A DNA stretch of 64,000 bases from Tubulanus polymorphus (taxonomy: Eukaryota > Nemertea > Palaeonemertea > Tubulaniformes > Tubulanidae): assembly GCF_964204645.1 (NCBI RefSeq), contig NC_134028.1:19752153-19816152 (forward strand). The letters are read 5' to 3'. The position numbers were made by a program, and so were the translations under genes. The number at the start of each line of letters is the position of its first letter. The first letter of the stretch is position 1. The notes below the pieces were generated by a model. The model saw nothing but the letters and a program-made list of their open reading frames with translations. It ran no database searches and was not told where the DNA came from. Shown here one piece after another: positions 1 to 9,700 of this stretch.

Positions 1-9
1 TTCTATATA

Positions 10-180
10 CAGTGAAACCTCGTTAAAGCGAACTTCAGGGCACCAGAAAATCTGCTTGTTATAACCGATAGTTCGTTATGTTCAGTATGAAATTATTAAA
101 ATTGTCCGATTTTGGATGAAATTTTCAAGGGTGTGTAGAAACCGCTATATCCAAGGCTGTTATAACGAGGTTCTACTCTG
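10..180. mobile_element. pogo/Tigger-like MITE (about 171 bp)
   Basis: The left end reads cagtgaaacctcgtt. The right end, read on the opposite strand, begins cagagtagaacctcgtta, so the ends are imperfect inverted repeats sharing the core aacctcgtta. This end sequence resembles the termini of pogo/Tigger DNA transposons. The left copy is preceded by TA, but no TA follows the right end. There is no coding capacity, so this is a non-autonomous relic. Confidence 0.5.
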
Positions 181-1070
181 GAACGAAACGATAAGTGGCC
201 TAACCCTGAAACTTAATTTCGGTTTCATGGTATACCTAAACACATGTAATTAGCGAATTACTCGTAAAAATGTCCTGGGAGGAACAATTGAAAAAAAAAC
301 ATGAATCTAAAGATTATTCTTAACTCAAGAGCTGTTTTTTTCCATTTTTGCTGCTGCTGTCCTAATGTTTTGTTCAAAAATCCCCAAATCAAAAACTAAA
401 ATTTTCTAACGCACAATTTTTATGAAATGCTTTATTGGTTACAATCAGACACTATATTTTCTTTTCAATATTGATGTAAAACAAAAATGATTTGAATCTA
501 TTTAGAATGAAACAATAATTAGTCATATACGTATAAATCGATACAATTACCAGTAATAAGCAAAAACATCTAGAGCCAAAAACAACCACAATCATGAGAA
601 AAACATAAAGAATATTCAGACGTTTCAACTCAAAATCGCTCATGAAACGTCGATATGCTCTGTTATTTTCTCTTAAAATGGTGGCTATTTTTTCAATTGA
701 ACTATACACAGTCAGTTTATGGGAACTAGCCGAACCCCAGTTCAACGGTTATGAGTTCAAATTTGACTCCAGAATAATCGACTTTAATAAGAGTCAAATT
801 AAACCCACACAGTCGTAACTGTGGCTCGACCGATCTCAGTATAGTGCACTAATTGTCACATGCTCGCCTGCCAGAGGACGTCTCCAGGTGCGGAAACAGC
901 CTATACCACACAACACCAGAGCATATTTTTTTTCGAAATATTATGGATCAGTGCGGCTCAAAACGCATCTGGAGCTTGTAAAAACCTTAAGTTCTCTGGG
1001 AGGGGGGACCTCCACACTCCCCAGGTCCTGATGATGTCTTCAAACTCAGGATAACAGGCTGGCTTAGCCC
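181..1070. other. Intergenic, nothing recognised
   Basis: Non-repetitive AT-rich sequence. Short open frames on both strands resemble no family and lack plausible splice context. I see no RNA gene. Confidence 0.5.
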
Positions 1071-1195
1071 CTGGGCCCAGTTTCACGAAAAATTGTAAGC
1101 AAAAAACGGTTACGTTTGAATTGTTGTCCTCATTGAAAACATTAAGTAACCAATAGCAATTACACTCGTTAAACTTTTTTGGGAAACTGGGCCCA
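1071..1195. mobile_element. Small palindromic element, ggg(c/t)ccag family
   Basis: The left end reads ctgggcccagtttc. The right end carries its reverse complement, gaaactgggcccag, giving a 125-base element with inverted termini. The middle contains cattgaaaac, also present in similar elements near 43560 and 61112. It is probably a short fold-back repeat or MITE of a dispersed family. It lies just beyond the candidate poly(A) signal of the serpin gene. Confidence 0.5.
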
Positions 1196-1306
1196 GGTCT
1201 TTCACTATTACATAATACGTGTCAATCAAATTTTTGCCAGTCAGGCCCCTCCCCCAAAATCAGACCCGTGATATTGACTTCGTCTTATCAATTATTTTGG
1301 CACGAT

Positions 1307-1312
1307 TTTATT
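1307..1312 (-). other. Candidate poly(A) signal of the serpin gene
   Basis: AATAAA on the minus strand (tttatt on plus), about 100 bases past the serpin stop codon. The position is typical, but transcript evidence is absent. Confidence 0.4.
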
Positions 1313-1409
1313 ATAGGTCTTATCAAAGCTTTGATAGAACACTGTGTTCATTTTGAATATGGAACTGGCTGATAGATTTTTGGTTAGGAGTTTGTCGTTT
1401 GAATATTTT

Positions 1410-2564
1410 TTAGGAAGTCGGATCAGTCACCCTTCCAAGAAACAGTAAGGCCTTCGTACGATTGTCACGAATGAAAAACATGAACGGACGATCAGCTCTG
1501 AATTCAGGCGGCATGCAATAACTAACCACCATAATTCCGGTGGCCGCCGCGGCCTCCGTACCTTCTTCGTTCACTTCAATGAATGCTTTATGAATGCCAC
1601 GACTGACGTACAGTTCCCTAGTACCGTCCATACCGCTCAGATCGGCAACTCCCTCCGTGAACAACTTCCTGATCCCCATAGCCTCCAGCGCATCATTCAA
1701 CTCAACCGTCTTCTCGAATTTGAATTTCGGCAGCGAGACCATCACGTTCGTTTTCCCCACATCGACGCCCTTCGTCAACCTGTCCAAGAATTCGACCGAT
1801 AGGCGGCGCTCGACCTCGGCAAGGCCGCCCTTTCGCGTAGGTAAAACGATAAACATGCTCAGCTCCTCTTTCACGTAAGGTAAAGCAAGTATTTCGCAGC
1901 CGGATTCTCGATCGAATCCGAACGGAAATCGATCTTGTTGATGCATCATATCGACTACTTTCCATTCGGTTTCGTTGACCTTGAACTCGCCCTTACGCGT
2001 AGCCTTGACATCGAATTTTTTGTCCCAATTACCTTTGAAATAGATGGCGTTCACCAGTACGAGTCTAGTTAATTCAGACAGCGTACCGGGCGGGATAAGG
2101 TCCTTGATTTTACCGGACGTTTTATCTTCGACCCATTTATTGATGACGTTTCTCGATTTCAACTCGTCAGCGAAATTCAACCGCTCCAAATCAGCGCCGA
2201 AATATTTCAAACTATCAGCGAGGTATTCCTCGAGGAAGTTGTACCTCTCCGCCCCGAATAGTTTATTAGCAGTATTCAGCTGGTACGCTGAATCAGCACC
2301 GGACGATCTTTTCAAAGTTGCCAGAAATTTTCTAAACCACTCGTGAATATCATCTATGTCCCGGATGTGCATCGTCTCGGCCATCTCGTCTGCTGTGTCG
2401 CCCCTAGCGCCCAGATAACACAGAGCCAGTGCCGCTGATATACTTACCGGCGACAGTAGTAAGTTACCCGAATTAGCTTTCATTTGTTGCAGGTAGAATT
2501 CGACGGCGAATTCCGTACTGGCGTCGACGATAGGGGTCAGTACGTCATATGTGTTCTGTGCCAT
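1410..2564 (-). CDS. Intracellular-type serpin (clade B-like), intronless
   Basis: An uninterrupted 384-residue frame covers a whole serpin. No signal peptide is visible: the N-terminus MAQNTYDVLTP is hydrophilic, as in cytosolic or nucleocytosolic clade B serpins. Family landmarks include NLLLSPVSISAAL near residue 35, LVLVNAIYFKGNW near 170 and the C-terminal RPFMFFIRDN strand. The reactive-centre hinge EEGTEAAAATG (about residues 333-343) keeps the small-residue pattern needed for loop insertion, so an inhibitory role is likely. Counting from the hinge, P1 is Tyr349 followed by Cys350, which would favour chymotrypsin-like targets; a one-residue shift would make Cys P1. The start codon has A at -3 and G at +4. 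A possible 3' splice site (cttattcag) lies 8 bases before the ATG, hinting at an intron in the 5' UTR. The exact subfamily cannot be assigned. Confidence 0.93.
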   Translation of the reverse strand: MAQNTYDVLTPIVDASTEFAVEFYLQQMKANSGNLLLSPVSISAALALCYLGARGDTADEMAETMHIRDIDDIHEWFRKFLATLKRSSGADSAYQLNTANKLFGAERYNFLEEYLADSLKYFGADLERLNFADELKSRNVINKWVEDKTSGKIKDLIPPGTLSELTRLVLVNAIYFKGNWDKKFDVKATRKGEFKVNETEWKVVDMMHQQDRFPFGFDRESGCEILALPYVKEELSMFIVLPTRKGGLAEVERRLSVEFLDRLTKGVDVGKTNVMVSLPKFKFEKTVELNDALEAMGIRKLFTEGVADLSGMDGTRELYVSRGIHKAFIEVNEEGTEAAAATGIMVVSYCMPPEFRADRPFMFFIRDNRTKALLFLGRVTDPTS

Positions 2565-2572
2565 TTTGGATT

Positions 2573-3113
2573 CTGAATAAGTAACGCAAAGTCATTAATC
2601 AATGCAAAAGTGGCCCTGGCATGTGAAACTGTTTTGTAGGAGCTGACTGGGAGAGACACTGTCCAGACTTGCAGAGTGGTCTCCTATCCATATAAGGAGC
2701 CAGTCCAGACTGGGGGAGTGGTCTACTATCCTAAAAGGAGATACCGTACAGGCGTCCAAAATGACACCTTTACTGAAAAAAAATTGACATCATTTTCATG
2801 TGCGACTACATACCGTTGTTACTAGACCCGGCTATCAGAGACAGTACTACTATAGAGTAGATACCGTAGTGTATCACGTGCTTCTCGATCGAGTGTACAC
2901 CGTATAAAATCTGCTGTAAATATAAAATATAGTTTATCTGGAAATCAATGACGTGACTGTATATGCCCGATATAACTGATATAAAACCTACACTTCGTCA
3001 GGCTGGTGAATCATTGACAAAAATCTACGTACATGTATTATTAGAAGAAGTATATCAAGTCAAGTATCTGGTGAAATAGTGCGTAGATGTAGTTGTACTA
3101 ATTTTGGAGATGT
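2573..3113. other. Upstream region of the serpin gene
   Basis: This should hold the serpin promoter. It contains an imperfect direct duplication of about 43 bases (2659-2746), each half with a gtccagac motif and a closing aaggag. No TATA box can be placed with confidence. Confidence 0.35.
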
Positions 3114-3145
3114 GTGATTCGGTCATGCTTATCCGGCACTCATGG

Positions 3146-3320
3146 CATTGCTGACATGCTCGACATATTCGACATACCCGACACTCCCAACATACCCAGC
3201 ACTCCTGACATACCCGACACTCCCAACATACCCGGCACCCCCAACATACCCGGCATTCCCGACATACCCGGCAATCCCGACATACCCGGCAATCCCGACA
3301 TACCCGACACTCCCAACACC
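3146..3320. repeat. 9/18-base tandem array, gacataccc type
   Basis: Consecutive 9-base units alternate between gacataccc and variants such as ggcaatccc. The same units appear in inverted orientation at 4456-4575 and 6250-6410. This array is the left outer arm of the 3.1-6.4 kb complex. Its open frames are an artefact of a period divisible by three. Confidence 0.8.
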
Positions 3321-4455
3321 TCTATACTTCATCTATACCGCAATATACCATCACCTCTATACCTCACTATTCCATTACCTCCATACCTTACTATCCCGGC
3401 ACATCTATACCTCACTATCCCATCACCTCCATGCCCCACTATCCCAGCACGTATATACCTCACTATCCCGGCACATCTATATCTCACTATCCCATCACCT
3501 CCATGCCCCACTATCCCAGCACGTATATACCTCACTATCCCGGCACATCTATATCTCACTATCCCATCACCTCCATGCCCCACTATCCCAGCACGTATAT
3601 ACCTCACTATCCCGGCACATCTATATCTCACTATCCCATCACCTCCCTACCTCACTATCCCAGTACCTCTTTACCCCATTATCCCAGCACATCTATACCT
3701 CACTATCCCAGCACATCTATACCTCACTATCCCAGCACCTCTATACCTCACTATCCCATCACGTATATACCTCACTATCCCGGCACATCTATGCCTCACT
3801 ATCCCAGCACCTCTATACCTCACTATCCCAGCACCTCTATATCTCACTCTCCCGGCACCTCTATAACTCAATATCCCGGCACCTCAATACCTCACTATCG
3901 CATCACCTCTATACCTCACTATCCCAGCACCTCTATATCTCACTCTCCCGGCACCTCTATAACTCAATATCCCGGCACCTCAATACCTCACTATCCCGGC
4001 ACCTCCATACCTCACTATCCCAGCACGTCTATACCTCACTATCCCGGCACACCTATACCTCACTATCCCGGCACCTCTATACCTCACTAGCCCAGCACCT
4101 CTATAACTCACTCTCCCGGCACCTCTATAACTCACGATCCCGGCACCTCCATACCTCACTATCCCAAAACCTCAATACCTCACTATCCCAGCACCTCTAT
4201 ATCTCACTATCCCAGCACCTCTATACACACTATCCCAGCACCTCTATACCTCACTATCCCAACACCCCTATACCTCACTATCCCAGCACCTCTATACCTC
4301 ACTATCCCAGCACCTCTATACCTCACTATCCCAGCACCTCTATACCTCACTATCCCAGCACCCCTATACCTCACTATCCCAGCACCTCTATACCTCACTA
4401 TCCCAGCACCTCTATACCTCACTATCCCAGCACCCAGCACCCCTATACTTCACTA
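3320..4455. repeat. 24-base minisatellite, about 47 units
   Basis: Near-perfect 24-base units share the core ctcactatcccagcacc followed by a tctata-type end. Variant units (ggcaca, catcac, gtatat) cluster into higher-order blocks between about 3400 and 3640. Because 24 is divisible by three, long repetitive frames stay open on both strands. None has normal composition or splice context, and I do not call a protein. Confidence 0.92.
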
Positions 4456-4575
4456 TCCCGGGAGAGTAGGGAGTACCGGGTATGTCGGGAATGTCGGGAG
4501 TTTCGGGAATGTCGGGGGGATGTCGGGATTGTCGGGTATGTCGGGAGTTCCGGGTATGTCGGGATTGTCATGTAA
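4456..4575. repeat. Inverted 9-base array, gtcggg type
   Basis: Units such as gtcgggaat and gtcgggtat are the reverse complement of the array at 3146-3320. The two enclose the 24-base minisatellite, so the block has inverted ends. Confidence 0.8.
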
Positions 4576-4744
4576 GTGTCTGTTGTAAGATATGGGTGGG
4601 ATACTATGAAGGATATATTGATTCTCGAAGAATTAGTAGAACTACGCAAGATATGCGCGGAAGAATATAGAAATTATTTCTAAGTGTAATGCAGTCTTAG
4701 GGACTATTTTACCGTATACTGGACTCGAGCCAGTTTTCTACGTA

Positions 4745-5185
4745 CTAACATAACGACAAACCGACATACCAACAAACAGACAAACCGACATACCGACAAA
4801 CTGGCATATAACAAAAAAAAATCTTTCAAGGGGTAATTTGGCTACGAACTTTGCATTTTTCTTATGACATACCGACACACCGACAAACCGACATACCCAT
4901 AGTCCCTCGATCCAGCCACGGGTAATCCACGGAAAACCCTGTCCCTCGATCATCGCCACTTCTAGGGTAATCCACGCGCATACCCGGCACCTTGATCCCA
5001 GTCACTTTATAAAAGGGTAATCCTCGCACCACACAACCCCTCGATCCTAGCCACTTTAGATAAGGTAATCCACGCGTCACACAGCCCTTCTCGATGCCAG
5101 CCACTTTATATAAGGGAAATCCACGCACGGGTTTGTCGGTATGTCGGTTAATCTGTATGTCGGTATGTCGGTATGTCCGTACGTC
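4745..5185. repeat. Inverted 8-base arrays flanking four to five 48-base repeats
   Basis: On the left (4748-4902, interrupted) are 8-base units accgacat/accgacaa. On the right (5130-5180) is their reverse complement, gtcggtat. Between them (about 4905-5128) are four to five diverged repeats of about 48 bases, each with cgatcc, gccacttta and gtaatccacg motifs. This repeats at smaller scale the inverted layout of the neighbouring arrays. Confidence 0.75.
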
Positions 5186-5403
5186 CCAAAAGCCTAATTT
5201 CGTAAGATTCTATCAGGTATTAGATATATATAAATCTATCAGATAATTAAATATTACATATAAGACCTATTCTTTTATTAGTCTTAAATGAATATAGATA
5301 TAATATATAAGTTATTTTTTCTTATTTGTTTTATTTCAAACTACTTTTATATTCTTTATGTACGAGAAGTGAGAAGTGCTAAGACTACTAAAGACATGAA
5401 GAC

Positions 5404-5406
<3 letters not shown>

Positions 5407-5482
<76 letters not shown>
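5407..5482. repeat. (TA)n microsatellite
   Basis: About 38 uninterrupted TA dinucleotides. The predicted Ile-Tyr open frames across it are meaningless. Confidence 0.95.
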
Positions 5483-5484
<2 letters not shown>

Positions 5485-5590
5485 TTTCTAATTTTCATCA
5501 TTATTGAAACAGTAATATGATGAATCTATTAGATAAATATCATATTCTTTATAATTCTTTACGTAGTACTAGAATGATACTAGCTTGTAA

Positions 5591-5810
5591 GTTTATTAAT
5601 TTTCTAGTTGAATCTATTCAAATTATAAAGTGATATAGTTTCTAACTAGAAATATTAGATTTTGAATAGAATTCTAATAAATTATTAATAAACTAACTAG
5701 CTATTTAAGTTATTGATTTTCTAATTGAATTCTATTCAAAATCTAATATTTCTAGTTAGAAACTACATTACTTTATAATTTGAATAGATTCAACTAGAAA
5801 ATTAATAAAC
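5591..5810. repeat. Long hairpin: 84-base inverted arms, 52-base spacer
   Basis: Arm 5591-5674 and arm 5727-5810 are reverse complements with only two mismatches by my reading. The outermost bases are gtttattaattttctag and their complement. The arms are very AT-rich. It could be a fold-back MITE or a recent inverted duplication. No coding content. Confidence 0.85.
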
Positions 5811-5844
5811 TTAAATATTCAACCGGGTCAGTTGTTTTGAAAAT

Positions 5845-6248
5845 ATTTATTTGAAAGGTTGGAGCGTTCGGTTCTTAATATTCCCTTGTAGAGTGGTGCT
5901 GAGATCATGGAGCGTTCAGTTCCTAATAATCGCCTGTCGAGAAACACTGTTATCGTGGGGTGTTTGGTTCCTAATATTCCCCTGTATAGAGGTGCTGGGA
6001 TCGTGGGGCGTTCGGTTCCTAATAGGCCTATTCCCATCTACAAAGGTGCCGGGATCGCGGGGTGTTTGGTTCCTAATGTTCCCCTGTACAGAGGTGCAGG
6101 GATCGTGGGGTGTTTGGTTCCTAGTATTCCCCTGTATAGAGGTGCTGGGATTGTGGGGCGTTCGGTTCCTAATAATTCCCTGTAGAGAGGTGCCGGGATC
6201 GCGGGGCGTTCGGTTCCTTATAATGCCTTGTAGAGAGGTCCTGGGATC
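5845..6248. repeat. 48-base tandem array, eight diverged units
   Basis: The motif ggttcctaat recurs every 48-54 bases, mostly 48. Half of each unit, containing agaggtgctgggatcgtg, resembles the reverse complement of the 24-base minisatellite unit at 3320-4455. The unit therefore looks like a doubled 24-base period in opposite orientation. Confidence 0.8.
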
Positions 6249-6249
6249 G

Positions 6250-6410
6250 GATTACCGGTGTGTCGGGATTGTCGGGTAGACCTATGTTGGATTGCTGGTA
6301 TGTCGGGATTGTCGGGTATGTCGGATTGCCGGTATGTCGGAATGTCGGGATTGTCGGGTAGCCTATGTCGGATTGCCGGTTCGTCGGGAGTGTCGGAATG
6401 TCGGGATTAC
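6250..6410. repeat. Inverted 9-base array, right outer arm
   Basis: Units gtcgggatt, gtcgggtat and gtcggattgccg are the reverse complement of the units at 3146-3320. Together they bracket the whole 3.1-6.4 kb complex. Confidence 0.75.
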
Positions 6411-6791
6411 CGATGCTATAATTCAAATACAGAACAATGAAGCGTTTATTCATTTTATCTTGAGCTTTCGCAATGAGGCATTATATTACCATATTTCATA
6501 CTTGATCCGATATTTCTTCGACAATGCCCTTGGCGTATTAATCTGTACTGTTGTTTGCCGCCTGAACTACTTAACCAGAACGCAGAGTTGAGCCGAACCG
6601 ACGACCATATCAATACCAAGGCGAAGTTTGGCGAATTTTACTCGGGTTTTGGAAAGCAGTTGGTTAAAAGATGTGTCATAGTGAAGTGTATTTATGCTAG
6701 AGTTCATTTTTGAATTTTCACTGTTTGTCACTGTTGTTAAGTTGCTGAGCAACTCTTTAGTCGATCGGTTTGTAATTTAATCCCATCAAAC
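6411..6791 (+). promoter_or_regulatory. Upstream region of the CatSper3-like gene
   Basis: These 380 bases separate the array complex from the CatSper3-like start codon and should hold the 5' UTR and promoter. No clear TATA box or splice acceptor was identified, so the transcription start is unknown. Confidence 0.3.
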
Positions 6792-9700
6792 ATGGAACCG
6801 GGACTTAATGGCGACGGTCTGGAATTCGAAGATTTCGATGAAAATGAAAAGAAACGTAAAGTTAGATTCGATGCTAATTTTCACAGATACATCAAAACGA
6901 TCACCGATTCCATATTCTTCAACGGATTTATCATGTTCACGATCGGTTTGAATTCTCTCGAAATGGCTTTAGAAACAAATGAAGATTTGAAATATCGCTG
7001 GAGAGACGCATTTTTCTACATGGATGAAACATTTCTTGCCATCTATACGGTCGAATTCTTGATGAAACTTTACGCCGAGCCGATTGGGTATTGGAAGAGT
7101 AGTTTTGATCTGTTTGATTTTGTTGTATTGGTTCTCAGCTATATTCAGGTGATATTAGATTCATCTGGAACCAGTGGTCTGGAAGGGTTAAGAGTCTTAC
7201 GCGCCCTGCGGACATTGCGTACTCTTAGGACCATTTCATTCGTAAGGGGATTGCAGGTAAATCTGAAACATTGTTTTTCGGTGAAATGTTGAGCCCGCAG
7301 ATCTAATGAGATCCAAATCCAAATGTGCCCTATCAAGGGCATGAGAAGCCATCTTTTATCTTGAATTTTCTGTTGGAGGGCCAGCAGAACCACTCGAAAT
7401 CTGCCCCAAATTAATTAACCCATTCCAAATATCTGGACCCCTTCTTCAAAGCCATCCTAAACATGCCCTTGATAGTTCCTCGATGGGGCATAGTGCCACC
7501 AAAGTATAGTGATTCGCTCGACCTGAGGCGTTTTTACGAGCATATACGATTTTTTGCGATCGATTTCGTGAACGATTGCTCTGATTTTCCGATCAAATTG
7601 AACCCTCGTAAAAATGAAATGAACTACTTTTCCCTATTTTAAATATTCTCTCCGAGCATTCATGACTTGATTTGGAGTAAGAACATATTTATAATTTAAA
7701 CATCCTGCCCCCGCGGGGCGCGGATGCGATACTCTGAGACAATCGGCTCCATGGCAAGCGGGGTCTGGGGGACACAATAATCCGAGGCAAGCAGCTCCGT
7801 GGCAAAGGGGGTCGAATTTTTAAATCTTAATTCTCTTTCTCTTACAGGTTTTGGTTATAGCATTAATCAGTACAATCAGGAAGTCAGTGATTAACATCGT
7901 GATTCTGCTGTTCATAATGATGTTTCTATTCGCAATTATGGGCTACTATTTTTTCGGTTATCGCGAAGAAAGTGATCTTGAGAACTGGGGGAATATCACT
8001 GTAGCGCTGAAATCTTTATTTACTTATGTCACGGTAAGTCCTCGTCCTCTGTACAACCACGCGGTGCATCCAGACAAAACGTACATTTCTGGGGTACATT
8101 TAGGTCTACAATACAGCAGGATTCACAAAAAGGACTAACTACTAAATCGTTCTAGATAAACTGAAAAAATCAAGAAGTTAATTCGATTCATGGTCCTCTA
8201 TGGTTAGGTGGCCATGGCCCCCATGGATACAAACTAGCATCAGCCAACCAACTCATTTCACAAATCAGCAAAGTCTAAATAACAGATATTTTAACTCTAT
8301 CAGCGTGATGACTGTTAGACTAACAGCTTTTCTAGGTCAAATGCTGGCATTACAACTGTGGGAATGACAGTTCATATATTCAGATAGATGGCAGATGGGT
8401 GCTATGTTTTTCTACGGCGTCTAGCTTGGTTAGCGACATGCAATGATTGTCTACGGGTCGTTGATAGTAACTTATTTCATTTTGACCGATTATTGAACAT
8501 AAGTCACTGGTTTTCATGATTTGGCATTTCGCTGACCTTCATTTGGGGGGGGGCATGCTTTTACCCCAAATGTTAAAACTTTTTCCAAAAACTACATTTT
8601 CTAATAGCTGCAATAATAATGAATCAGAATATATTTCCCATTGAAAACAGGAACGTAATTGTGAGCAAAATTAATTCAATAAACTCTAAAGACTTCTTAA
8701 TTAATTACAATACACGCGGGTTTAAAGCCTATATATTTCAGCTGGATGATGTATGTTTTTCAGTTGGACGGTTGGACAGATATTCAAGATAAACTCGATG
8801 AATTAGGGATGGACGGAGGACGCGTTTTCTCATTCGCCTTCATCATGTTGGGTCATTTCATATTCTTCAATATTTTCATCGCTGTTATTATCATGAATAT
8901 CAGCGACGCCACAGAAAACTACAAGGTATGTATACATTTATCTCGCATCAAGAAGCGGCCATCTCGAATCACATGTGATTTTGATGAGATCACGTGAGAC
9001 TTGGACAAATTTTCAGTTGCTAGGAAATGTTTTGCCCGAGCCTGAAGCTCAAACCACTATTTCAAAATCTTATGTATCCTGAATGAACGTGATGATAAGA
9101 AATTCGAGAGTTCGGTTCCTATTCAAGCGCACATTTCCAGGGATTAAGCCTAACCTGCTACCAACTACGATCTCAACATACCATACCAGTTATTCACTGG
9201 TTACGCCGTTTTTTTCATAGTTATATTGTTAGTTTGAATACGATCCGCCGCCAAATCTTTCCAATTGTAGATTTAAAAAGAAAATTTCATCTTTATCTTT
9301 TCCCACCGCCCCTTTTTTTAAGCATAGATATGGAAATTAAGACAAATATTCATAATTTTTTACCACTGCCACATCATCTTTTGACCACACAAAAAATCGC
9401 GGTAGACAATGATGTTTTGGATAATTTGTCTACCTCAAGTTCGTTCAATAAATAGAGTCACTTCAAAATGGTGGCAGTAAATACACAATAATCGGGTATC
9501 ATTATCCCCAAATAAACTCCAAAATAGGGCAAGTTTTATCTTTTTTTTTCAAATCCAACTCCCCGATCACTAATTAGTAATGAATTCAATGTTTTGAGAA
9601 AAAAATGTTTTATTTTTATTTTTTCCCGCCTCCTCAATCATTTCAAGTCCATCAAAGCGGTAATCCATCTTAGCATAAAAACGGCTTTAACTTAAACCGG

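Noticed and set aside
3142-4575. Plus-strand open frame of 477 residues rich in Ser, His, Leu and Tyr
   Set aside because: It is wholly made of the 9- and 24-base repeats; frames stay open on both strands because the periods are divisible by three. No ordinary codon bias or domain.
5288-5491. Ile-Tyr repeat frame, also at 35860-36125
   Set aside because: Translation of (TA)n tracts.
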